From: Thelonectria olida
Lineage: Eukaryota > Ascomycota > Sordariomycetes > Hypocreales > Nectriaceae
DNA: 64,000 nt
Assembly (NCBI GenBank): GCA_020736575.1
Contig: JAGPYM010000074.1
Span: forward strand, 31,565 to 95,564
Direction: 5' to 3'
Shown here: positions 52,648-64,000 of the stretch, one piece after another
Position numbering within the stretch: the stretch's first letter is position 1
Layout of the letters: every line of letters starts with the position of its first letter
The notes under the pieces: model-generated
What the model saw: the letters and a program-made list of their open reading frames with translations, nothing else
Database searches by the model: none
What the model was told of the DNA's origin: nothing
Translations under genes and position numbers: made by a program

Positions 52648-54838
52648 AGTGACCGATTAAAGAATGAAGGGGTATTCTAGAAGAGGAAGAGTTAAATCAA
52701 GTTTGGAAAGACTAAGGTAAAGGTTATGGTAGTGCTTGAATATGTTTATGATGTTGTGGGTTAACTAGAGTCAAGTCAAGTCAAGGCAAGGTGGCAAGTT
52801 GGGAATACTGACATCAAGTGAAAATGACTTTGTGTGAAGGCAGGAGAAGGTAGGAGAAGGTAGGAGTTTAAGTCGGAAAACTCGCAGAAGAAGGATAAGA
52901 AAGGAAGAAATTAGACTCGAACCAATCATGATGCCCCCTTTTATAGTTTTCCGCAGACCCTCCCCGGTCATACTGGAAAAGACGGAGGATAACGTATCTC
53001 GATGCCATTCGCCGGATCGAAGGACAACGACCCGCTGCCGGAAGTGCGGAAAGAATAGGATAGGACAAGATATTAACATGGCGGAGAAGAGAAACAGTGA
53101 CTAGACGATCATGGGGGATTGCAAGATTGTGAGCTATCGTGGACAGCATGGAAGGCATGGAGGGCTAAGAGGCTGGGAGCTAGGAGCTATACCATACGGG
53201 TCGGCAAACAGAGCCGTTTGGACATGAAAGAAGCACAAAACAAGTACATAGTTGAGAAGGGTGGCCGTTGAGAGCCCGGTCAACGAGAAATAAGAACGGG
53301 GATACATGAGACGGGGTACGTGGTTTACGGGGACGGGATCGGGAAATAAAAAAGAAGGGGGGCGGGTGAAAGTAAAGAAAGAAATTTGAACCAAGTGGAC
53401 AAGTAACGGGAGAGCGCAGCCGCAAGATGGTTGAAATTTCTGGTTGTCGAGTTTGTCCGGCTTTGTGGGTGTCAGAGATTTAGCTTGGGAGTGCAAGGCG
53501 GACGAAATTCAGCGAGGGCATCTGCATATGCCGAGATGGACCGAGGGGCCACGGACCACGAATCATGGGCAACAGGACACGGCCTACGGTTTTTCAGTTT
53601 GGTTTGGTTTGGTTTGGAATGGGTTGCTGCAAATCTCAAATTAAGGATAAACGGAGTAGGTTGGATGGGTGATGTTGGAGGTAAGGTTATGAAGAACCAC
53701 TCTAACCGCCATCACCCGCAGCTCTGACGTTCACACAAACTGCCACTTGCTACTACTAGGCTCATCGACTCGGCCGCCGCGTGCAATAGCATGGCCGAAA
53801 CGGATCCTCCAATATGTCCACCGGTCTCGTGTCAGAGAACTGGTGCTTTCGAGTGAACGAAACTTCCGGTGCTGCTCCAGTTTAAGTTGATAAAACACTG
53901 GTTCGTCATCCGCTTTTTACCCCACTGTTATCCGATGTCAGCTAACTTTCGTGCGGCCGAACGCTGTTGACTCTACGTTTCATGATGAGCTTATGAGAAA
54001 GTGTGGTATTGCCCAATTGGCGGAGTCCAGGATTGGCCTCGACAGCACGTGCCCTGACCCAAAATATGGGTTATCGGGGTTACATATACCACCTGGCCCG
54101 GGTGAGTGGCGAGAGCCGTTGAACCAAGGACGTGTTATAGCAGTTACCAAGTTGAAAGACCGGAAAGGACGGTTCTTTGGTGCTTCGAAAGTGTTTGGGA
54201 CGATAATAGTAGATAGGATAAGCACTATAGCTCATTGAGAAGGGGAAAGTTCAAAGCCCCTAGCACTGGTGACAGCTAACCCATGCGAGTACATTGAGTG
54301 CTATCCGGCAGAGAAGACGTGAGGCTGGCGCAGGTGCGTTCGACGCTTAGAACCGAGTAGAGCTGCACTCAAGCCGCTTCCTGATCCGTTTAACGCAGCG
54401 CCGGTCAGATTATCGGCGAGCTAACGGCGGGACGGGCCAGGTGGAGGAGGGATCAAGGCATATGATGTTGCAGTGCATCTGTTACTTAGCTAGTAAGAGG
54501 GTACAACTATTCACAACAGGCAAACTAAGTTGTCCTGGCATCTCAGCGCCTAAATTCTCTAAACAAGGGGTAACTGACAAGGTTAATGTTCTGCACTTAT
54601 TAGTCGCCATTCATAATCGTATGGCGTTTGAACCCCATCAGTATGCTGGTACTACCGACGACAATAACCGCAAATTACGAAGACGTACCCAGGCAATGCC
54701 GGCGATCGTTTCCGGTGATATGCCCGCCAGGGTAGAAGGAGGACGATGACATGGTCATGACGAGGAAGACGCAGATCCACTGCCATCTCCGAAGGTGCAG
54801 CAAAGCGGGGGCCTCGAGCGTGCCGTTAGAACCAACGG
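52648..54838. other. Intergenic, no supported gene
   Basis: Overlapping minus-strand frames at 52771..53496 lie just upstream of the KxDL gene and look like its leader and promoter. A short AGGAGAAGGT tandem repeat occurs near 52840..52866 and a GGTTT run near 53598..53616. Plus-strand frames further on show no domain. Confidence 0.45.
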
Positions 54839-54886
54839 CCCTATGAGGCTTGGTCCTCCCGGGCGTAATAAATTTCACTCATTCAT
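54839..54886 (+). mobile_element. LINE-like 3' tail
   Basis: 37 bases starting CCCTATGAGGCTTGG and running through CTCCCGGGCGTAATAAATTT are identical to 59950..59986, the end of a clear LINE fragment, and both continue with CATTC-rich simple sequence. A shared GTTAGAACC lies upstream of both tails. No RNase H coding is recognisable upstream of this copy. Confidence 0.55.
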
Positions 54887-55581
54887 TCAAACGTCAATAT
54901 TCTGTCAGCGGCTTGGTGCGCAACCCACTACACGTGCCGACTACCACCCTGTTAACTGACATATCGATCAAGCAAAATGAGCTCTAGGGTAAGGAGAAGC
55001 GTATTGCTACTGTCCATAAGCAAGTTACCGTAATAAAGATTAAGAATAGGCTCGAGAAAGTCTATTGGGACATCTTAGAACTGGGAGACTGATTCCTACT
55101 GACAATGCTGGCGAGTCTAGGGCCTCATATTACAAGATGTATGCACATTTTACTGGCCTCCCTTTCTCAAAAAATGCCTGTTCTGACTCCTCCGTTTTTC
55201 TATTTAGGAAGGGTGACTACGGTACAGCCGTCACCTGGCCGAGGTCGCATCGGGCGAAAACCGCAATATTGCAGTTACCTCGTCTTTGAGGTCTAAAACA
55301 GGGGTTCCGAATCTGTTGGTTCAAAATTCAATCATCTAGAGTGTGCTGCCCCAAGATTTTGGTTTGCTTCTTAGACTGCTCCTGATGTGCTGGATCCGCA
55401 GGCATTTGGTCCTGCGTGTCCCAAGTGATATATCCAATTGCAGAAAAATAAAAACAACAACAAGGTAATATCTCCAGCCTGGAGATGATATTTATACAGA
55501 GATAACTGAGTTTCAATTGGGAATCCACTTTTGCAATTACGCCTGTGTAGCACGTCGTCGAGCGGTATTAGATGTCTCGAA
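54887..55581. other. Intergenic, nothing recognised
   Basis: No supported gene; probably the 3' flank of the C2H2 regulator. Confidence 0.45.
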
Positions 55582-57118
<1,537 letters not shown>

Positions 57119-59462
57119 GCTCGGGCTCAGGGCGTAAGGCGTGATGCTAGTCTCAAGAGTCAGATAAAAAGCCTGGTCCGTACCGGTGACAGAGAAGAGG
57201 TCGTATTATACAGGAAGTAGCCCAGGGGTAGGCGCGCTCCACGGGGTTAGGGAGTCGGAAAGGATGATTTGAAAAAGAGCGGCTGAAGGAAACTGTCGCC
57301 GGAGCTACTGGAGACAAGACGAAGGATAAGAATGATCCCAAGCTACGGCAAATTAGAGCACAGGAGCGTCGAGCCCGAGAGCCGGCTGGCCGGAGTGCAA
57401 TTGAATTAGGAGCTTGAACGAAGGGAGATCCTCTAACATGGATAGTCTCTGGCGGAGCGGCGATTTGCAGGCCCGTTGGTTCGCAACTTCGGCGGTGGTA
57501 GGATCTGTTGTATAAAAGTATCGAGGCGACCCTAGGTACGAATATTTGTGGCGAAGAGTGAGTTGACAGGGGGGAATTATTATGCCAACCAGGTCGGCAG
57601 CTGGGTGCCTTGTGGCGGAGAGGGAAGTGAATTGGAGAAACTAGAGAAGGGATGAAGGTATATTAGGTAATTGAACAGAGCGATGCTGGTAAGCTATTTG
57701 AGATGCGATCCAGGAATATAGCCATTGGTTCCATCACCTTGATGTAGTTCAGGACCGTGTAGAGAGAGTGGGAAGGGCCACAATCGGGAGAAAAGTACAG
57801 ATCTGTATTAACAAGTAGGAGCGCATCGGTTCCCCATCGAAGCGGATGATGCCGAGCGCCAACCGACAAAGAGCAATGCTAAGCACAGTGCTTCATAATG
57901 ATGATGAAGCTCTGTATTGAACTTCCGGTGAGGCGGTGATTAGGGCGAAGAGGGGCGCGACGGTGACCAGTTGTAAGAGTCTAAAAGTGCTCTACTGCGT
58001 TAGATCACGCCAGTAGGTTCATGGAGGATGTGATAAACAATCATTAGCAGGGGTTCCATCACCCACAAACGGATTAGCACACGCATGACGTGAAGGCATC
58101 CAGTTGCTGGTGACGTGTGAGTTCAATTGAGGTTTGTTGCGCGTCATCCCTTGATGCATTAGTGCGGTAATGCCAAACGGAAGTTTGCTTGTGAATTGCG
58201 GTCAACACGTTCAAAATAAGTTGGCAAGCGTAAATAAGGCGACTAGGATATTACCCATAGACGTTTTAATACCCGCAGTTACAGTAATTAACCTGAGAGC
58301 GTGGGGTATAGTCCTAGAGACATCCTTGAGCAGCCAGCCCATCGTTCCATGAGCATACTTGCCTGCAAATGCGTACATCATGACGGACCTGAAACTCGAA
58401 ATTGATGCCTCTTGTGGGTGGACTGTAGGTTAGCGGTGGGAAGCGTACCCGATGCCCCGTCCTCGCGTAACCCAGCGGACCAACATAACTTCCCTATAGG
58501 TTGTACTGCATACAAGACCTTGCAAGCATGGCTGGCGTCTCCGGTGGTTTGGCGCTTGTGAACAGAGCTCTAGAGAAGACAGGCCTCATTCGTCCAATGT
58601 GGTCAGCGGGAACGGTACGGGCACTACTTGGAGGGGGCAGTATGCAGATGTTAGAGACCAGGCGCCAAGTACGATTTTGTCATCGAGATTTGTCAATGCG
58701 CATTGGCGGAAAGAACCAACTTATCTGACAATCTTACGTCGATCAGAAAGGGGTATGGTGCGAGCCACAGCAGTTGCGAGTTTCCGGTGTGGCGTGATGA
58801 TCTGAAACGTATCACAGTCGATCACCGGCCGCTATAGTTTGATTCCTCGCGTCTGGTTGCCTGAAGGCGTATTATCATAGTCCTGCAATACCACAAGTTG
58901 TGAAAGAAGAAGTACATTTCATTTTGACTGGCTTGTATTCAACCCTACGCGACGCTTGTCTGAGCGTCCACAACTACGATCGTGAGACCCTCAGTTGAAC
59001 CCAAGGAGAAAAGAAACGGCCGCCCTTTAAGGGCTGAACTATGACCATGAGAACCATAATCCTGGTTTCGACACCTGATGCGCACAAGACACCATCATCG
59101 AATGGGACCCAACAATCAACCACTCAACCCCTCCAAGGCATTGGCTTGGTGCGTATACCTTGTGGATGTGGGGGCACAAGTGTCAATTGGCATTGTGTGA
59201 CTGGCGGGCGAGGGATATGGATGACCTGGTGCAGTTTGTATGTATATATGTATATTTTTCGTCCGGGCAGGTCCCCGACAGAGGCACAGGACGTCCTGAG
59301 CTAGAGTCTCTCTTGTCTACAAGCTACGTAATGGGCAAATGGTGGGGTTGTGGTAAGCGAATTAGCTCCTCTGCATTAGAAATACTCCTTTCCAAAGCGA
59401 GTCGACAAAGCGTTACCAGGCACACACACGCGCCCCTTACATGATGGATTGAAGAGATGCGA
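57119..59462. other. Intergenic, upstream of the C2H2 gene
   Basis: About 2.3 kb with only short frames. The part near 57119 is likely the promoter and leader of the C2H2 gene; such regulators often have long leaders. No repeat or RNA gene seen. Confidence 0.45.
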
Positions 59463-59997
59463 AGCATATGCTCTCCCAGCTTCCCAAGCGAATGGCTAGG
59501 ATTAACGGCGACCTCCATGGGATTGGAGTTGCAGAATCGGACATATGTAACTACAGACAAGCAGCAGAAACGATGGAACACTTTCTATTTCAGTGCGAAG
59601 TGCGTCATACAGCGAGAAGGATTGCAACGAGTTGGACAAACAAAGATGGGGAACCTCTCATTCTTTTTAGGAGGAGAGGCGGCATCGGATGGCCCAAAAT
59701 GGGCACTCTACTTACAAGCGGTAGAGGAGCAAGTAAGTTTATAATAGACACTAGGAGCCTGGATGCAACCCAGATTGGATAACTTACTAACCACCAATAG
59801 CGGCCAAACCTGGCGATACAAACATCAAATAGCCTCAAGTTGGCAGACCATACTTCAGCTGCTGAAGATAGGATGCTGAACACTTGGAGAGATTGGCTTC
59901 TGGGTGTTGATGATCGAGCGTTAGAACCGAAAATAGTTTAGTGTCGTGTCCCTATGAGGCTTGGTCCTCCCGGGCGTAATAAATTTCCTTCATTCAC
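59463..59997 (+). mobile_element. 5'-truncated LINE (Tad-like) fragment
   Basis: Three frame-shifted pieces match the C-terminal end of fungal LINE polyproteins just after RNase H: RMARINGDLHGIGVAESDIC, QAAETMEHFLFQC, MGNLSFFLGGEAASD and IIDTRSLDATQ. Relatives have a C-x-C-G.A.ET.EHFLF.C zinc-binding pattern; here the first cysteines are partly lost. The fragment ends in the tail CTCCCGGGCGTAATAAATTT followed by simple CATTC sequence. The rest of the element is missing, as is common for LINE insertions. Confidence 0.7.
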
Positions 59998-60934
59998 TCA
60001 ACTTCACACTGTAACGTTGGGATTGCGACGGGCAAGATCTCGATTGCCCTAGACTTCCTAGCGAGATCCCTCGGTTCGGGCCGCGGGAATCCACCGACAG
60101 TAAGCCTTTTCCTTTCTCAAATGCCTGTTCGCCCGACTACTATTCTCATTGGCATCTAATGTTGTAGAAGACTTGACGTGTTGCTAATGGCAGGCGATTC
60201 GCAGGCTTATCCATGTCTTCGTTGGTACTCTCCAAAAAGCCTTCACTCCAAGAATGACGGCACGTTCTGGAAAGCTAAGTGTGGGTAGGTCGAGAGACGG
60301 ACTTGCACACGGACACACACATGCAAAGGTCCAGAAAGAGTAAGAGAGGGGGAGAAGGCTGGGCAGACTGTCAATTGTGACAAGCGATTGATCAAGGCTC
60401 CCAGTCGGACGCTAACTAATGAAGGGGAACTGAGCTCAACATGGATGGCGCGTGAGCTAATGGGCAACTGCCAGTTGCACCTTACAACTTTGATCAGTGG
60501 CCCTGCTCTTTGCCGGAATATTTGCCGGAATTCACTGCGAACCCTGATCTACGGACTAACTACCCGAAGACGGGATGAAGAACTATCTCTGCAGTGCACA
60601 CCACCAATCACCCTTGAAAGTAACCCTCCCTCAGCAGCAAGCCATGATATGTTTACTACCATTTGGACCTTCCACAGGCCAAATTCGGTTATTGGGATAG
60701 TATTACGAACGGAGCTTGCCGACTCTGCGCGGTAAAGATGTGCCAATGTGCAAGAAGGCAGCGCTCCGGAGGTAGGCCAACAGAGCTAGTTGAGCCAAAT
60801 CACCCGGTTTCATCAGACCCCAGTCGCCCATGGCCTTAGCAAAAAGTTGCCATGTGGACCCTGAGCGTCATAGTGTAGTAATAGCTGTCATCCCGTATCC
60901 GAAATGGTCCGAGAGATGCAGCGGACAGTGCTTA
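59998..60934. other. Intergenic, nothing recognised
   Basis: Short frames without domains; no repeat noted. Confidence 0.4.
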
Positions 60935-61450
60935 CAACAGCTGATTCGAGAGCCGCATCTATCGCCGTTTTTGGAGTTCTTGCACTTGGGCCCCTTTCCA
61001 ATGGCTGCCTTCGCTGTATGGGATTCCCCACTGGCCTGTTCCCCGTCCAAACTGTCCAGACTGCAGAGCCGATCGATTGGTACCCTTCTGATGCGCACCT
61101 GAGAGATCCTCGTTATGCTAGGGTTTGACAGGCACAACCGGGCCGCTAGCAACTCTGGACAGCTGAGTGGATTGGCCTCGCTGAGGCCAACTGAAGTAAT
61201 CAGGACATGCCATCTCGGTAGAAGCGTATTTCCTGTCCGGCGAGCCAACAAGGCTGGATCAATAGTCACACATGCGGTGTGCTTCCCGTCTCTATTGCTC
61301 CCTGGGATGCGCCTGCCCTGTTTCTGTGCCGCGTGCTTGCTTTCCCTAAACCCTTCCCATGCCTCCCTCCTTCCTCCCTCCTCCACCCGCCTCTGCTTGC
61401 GCCTTGGACCGTGGTTTCTTGACCTCTTCTTTTCACAAGCCTTGCCAAGG
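60935..61450 (+). repeat. Segmental duplication, copy B
   Basis: Diverged copy of 37560..38070 in opposite orientation (see that entry for the shared anchors). No F-box coding follows here; similarity ends near 61440. Open frames inside it on both strands are probably fortuitous. Confidence 0.75.
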
Positions 61451-61929
61451 CCGCTTGTGTAACGGGTGCATCATAGCCAGACCGATTGTGCTTAAGCAGC
61501 ATGCCGTGGCTCAAACAAGTGCTTGTGCTCAGACAACCTGGGCCGCAAAGCTGTGTGCTAATCAGCGAGGTGTGCATCACTCAACTAACAAGTGCACCCC
61601 TTGTTTCTGGACGGAGAGTCTTAGGCAAGCAAATATTGGATAATATCTGCGTTTTTGGTAGAAGGGATGGTAGCTAATGCAAGCTGTCCAAATAGAAATG
61701 CCCCTCTCCATATGGCTCCCTCGCTCAAGGGGTTCTCTTGATCAACCTGAACCAACCACACATACATTAACGCCATTTGTGTGTACGAGCCCACTAGCCC
61801 AGCTGTGTCATAGAAGCACTCGGTGAGCACTCTCTCTGTCCGGCACTTGAGAGGGATTATCATACCGCGCTATCTTTCTAAATGCAAGCTGAGCCCTTTA
61901 AATGAAACTACCACTGATACGGATTTCAG
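61451..61929. other. Intergenic, nothing recognised
   Basis: About 480 bp with no supported gene before the terminal AT-rich block. Confidence 0.4.
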
Positions 61930-64000
61930 TTGCTACCTTATTTTAATCTGTTTTTAGAATCTTTTTATTACCCTTTTAATATAAGTAGTTTTATTATATA
62001 ACTAAGCTTAGCTATTTAATTTAAAGCTAGTTTATAAGTATTTATTTAAAAGTAATAATATATATTTAAATAGTAATAAAAGTATATAAAATAGCTTTAA
62101 TTAATATTTTAAAGTTGAAAGTAAAATATTAAATAAATAAAAAAACTATTTAGTAAAATTTTAATATATTAAAATTAAATTAAAGTATTTTATAAGATGT
62201 ATATATATAATATTATATTTTAATTAAAAAGTTAAAATAATAAAATTATTTTATATATATATATAATAAAATAAAATTAAAAGTTAATAAATTTAAGTTT
62301 TTAAAATAATAGTAATAGTAAGTTATTAGTAAAATATATAATAATAAAAATAGTAAACTTTTATTAAAAGTTAATAAAAATTATATAATTTAAGCTTATT
62401 TTTAAATCTTATTATTATTAATATTATTAAAAAAGCTAATAATTTAAATATAAAATAAAAGTTAATATAAGTTAAATACTAGCCTTATTTTTATTATAAT
62501 AAGATTTTAATAAAGCTTATAATTAGTTTTAAAATAAAGGTTTTTATTAAATACATCTTATTTAAAAAACTTTATTTTAAGTTTTTAATATAAAAATATT
62601 TATTTTTTCTATTTAATTTAAATTTATATAATTTAGTTAATAATATTATATATAATAGCTAAAATATTTAACTTTTTATTAATTAAATATAATATAATTT
62701 AATTAAATAATAAAAGATATATAATAATTTATTTTTATAATTAGTAATTTTTATTATTATATAAACTTTTAATATATTTTACTATTTAATTACTTTATTT
62801 TATTTCTATTAGTTTAAATGCCCTTAAACCCACTTTAACCTTTTTTAAACTTTTCTTTTTTATTTAACTATTTTAACTTCTTACCTTTTTAACTCTTATA
62901 TTTATTTAACTTACTTTCTATTTTTAAATTTTCCTTTATAGCCTTTTAAATAGCTATTTAAATTATTACTATTATATATAATAGCTTTTAAAGCTATAGC
63001 TTATAAATTTTTAATTAAACTATTTTAATAAATTGCTTATTATTATTATTAAAATAGTTTTTTCTTTCCCTTTTAAAAAGTTATATAAGGTTTTTAACTT
63101 TCTATTTAAAGAAATTCTAATAGTATTTACATATATTAAGTCTTTTAATTAAAATCTTATAATTTAAAATAACTAAATTAATTGTTTAATTATTATTTAA
63201 TAGTATATTTATATTAAATATTATATAAATATTTAAGAGTTATAATTCTTTTAAATACTTATTAAAATCTTTTATTAGCTTAATATATTTAAGGAAATTT
63301 ATATATTTTAATATATAGTAAGTAGCTATATAGCTTTTATTATTTAATTAAATTATATTATATTTAATTAATAAAAAGTAAGGTATTTTAACTGTTATAT
63401 ATTCTATTATTAGTTAAATTATATAACTTAAAGTTAAATAGAAAACGTAAATACTTTTATATTAAAAGCTTAAAATAAGATTCCTTATATAAGGTTTATT
63501 TAATAGGGACTTTTATTTTAAAACTAATTATAAGCCCTATTAAAAAGCATATTATAATAAATATATAACTAGAGTTTAGCTTATATTAACCTTTATTATA
63601 TATTTAAATTATTAGCTTTTTTAATAATAATACTAATAGAATAATATATTATATAGTAAAATATATAAATTCTTTTAAATATATAAAGCTAATAAAACTA
63701 GCTTAAAGTATAATTTAATAGTGGGAGTAATAATATAACCTAACTCTTAATAGAAGTAATTATAAAAGGTAAATATATAAAAGATAAAGTAATAGAAACC
63801 TAAAAGAAAATCAACTCTTATTTATAATTAATTATAATTATATATAAAAAGTAAAAGGAAAGATAAGTAAACTAAATAATTAAAAAGAAATAAGTTAGAA
63901 ATATTAAAATAAATTATAAAAACTTAAATAAAAACTTAATAAAAACTATAAAAAAGGTATAATATTTATTTTTAAAAGTTTCTAGCCTTTCTTTTTAAAT
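61930..64000. repeat. RIP-type AT-rich block with inverted repeat arms and the empty-site paralogue
   Basis: At least 2 kb of A/T-dominated sequence reaching the window edge. Segments at about 62405..62580 and 63470..63640 are copies of the same repeat in opposite orientation, like those at 7.4 kb and 44.8/45.2 kb. Bases 62742..62990 align with the two sides of the gypsy insertion and read straight through the TTTAA target at 62905..62909. Partly less-mutated patches (CCCTTAAACCCACTTTAACC near 62820) remain. Confidence 0.85.

Noticed and set aside
52771..53496. Three overlapping minus-strand ORFs of 96-120 codons
   Set aside because: Mutually overlapping frames in a pyrimidine-rich leader just upstream of the KxDL gene; no domain.
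60868..61386. 172-codon minus-strand ORF with a Cys-rich C-terminus
   Set aside because: Lies in segmental-duplication copy B; the frame is not kept in copy A, and the cysteine spacing fits no family I know.

Overview
The window is nuclear DNA of a filamentous ascomycete (Pezizomycotina). Genes carry short introns (about 46-125 bp, one of 209 bp) with GTRNGT donors and CTAAC/CTGAC branch sites. Families present include Zn2Cys6 and C2H2 regulators, HET-domain and NACHT-WD remnants, a LaeA-like methyltransferase and fungal MFS sugar porters. GC-balanced islands alternate with extremely AT-rich, CpA/TpG-poor blocks, the usual mark of repeat-induced point mutation (RIP). Species cannot be told from the sequence. 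The density of relics and repeats suggests an accessory or subtelomere-like compartment (inference).

Layout. 1-5.3 kb: mostly non-coding, with a 21-bp minisatellite and a decayed 2-oxoglutarate-oxygenase-like gene. 5.3-6.5 kb: a three-exon multi-pass membrane protein gene, followed by a RIP block to 8.3 kb. 8.7-16.9 kb: a carbohydrate-use cluster made of a RIP-damaged GH51 arabinofuranosidase, a GH13 maltase-type alpha-glucosidase, a divergent MFS sugar transporter and a MAL-activator-like Zn2Cys6 regulator. The last three mirror the maltase/permease/activator set of yeast MAL loci; the maltase has an apparent 1-base frameshift in a C6 run at its start. 17.7-21.5 kb: an ankyrin fragment, a TM2 protein and a broken HET-domain gene. 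22.7-24.7 kb: a five-exon MFS sugar transporter. 25.7-26.4 kb: a DUF7703-like membrane protein. 29.9-31.1 kb: a LaeA-like methyltransferase. 31.5-36.2 kb: relics (NLR, membrane protein, hAT BED finger). 36.6-37.1 kb: an F-box protein.

39.2-44.6 kb: an intact Ty3/gypsy chromovirus on the minus strand, with two identical 199-bp LTRs and a TTTAA target duplication, inserted in an old RIPped repeat. It shows a primer-binding site complementary to its own LTR (Tf1/sushi-type self-priming) and a slippery heptamer plus hairpin at the gag/pol junction. 45-64 kb: a hAT-type MITE, an asparaginase relic, a KxDL-family gene, a four-finger C2H2 regulator, LINE remnants, a diverged copy of the F-box upstream region in opposite orientation, and a terminal RIP block holding a paralogue of the gypsy target site.

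The most notable items are the translation and priming signals of the gypsy element, the RIP-inactivated GH51 gene beside the MAL-like cluster, the MITE, the segmental duplication, and single-base losses at G/C homopolymers that look like either recent decay or assembly error.
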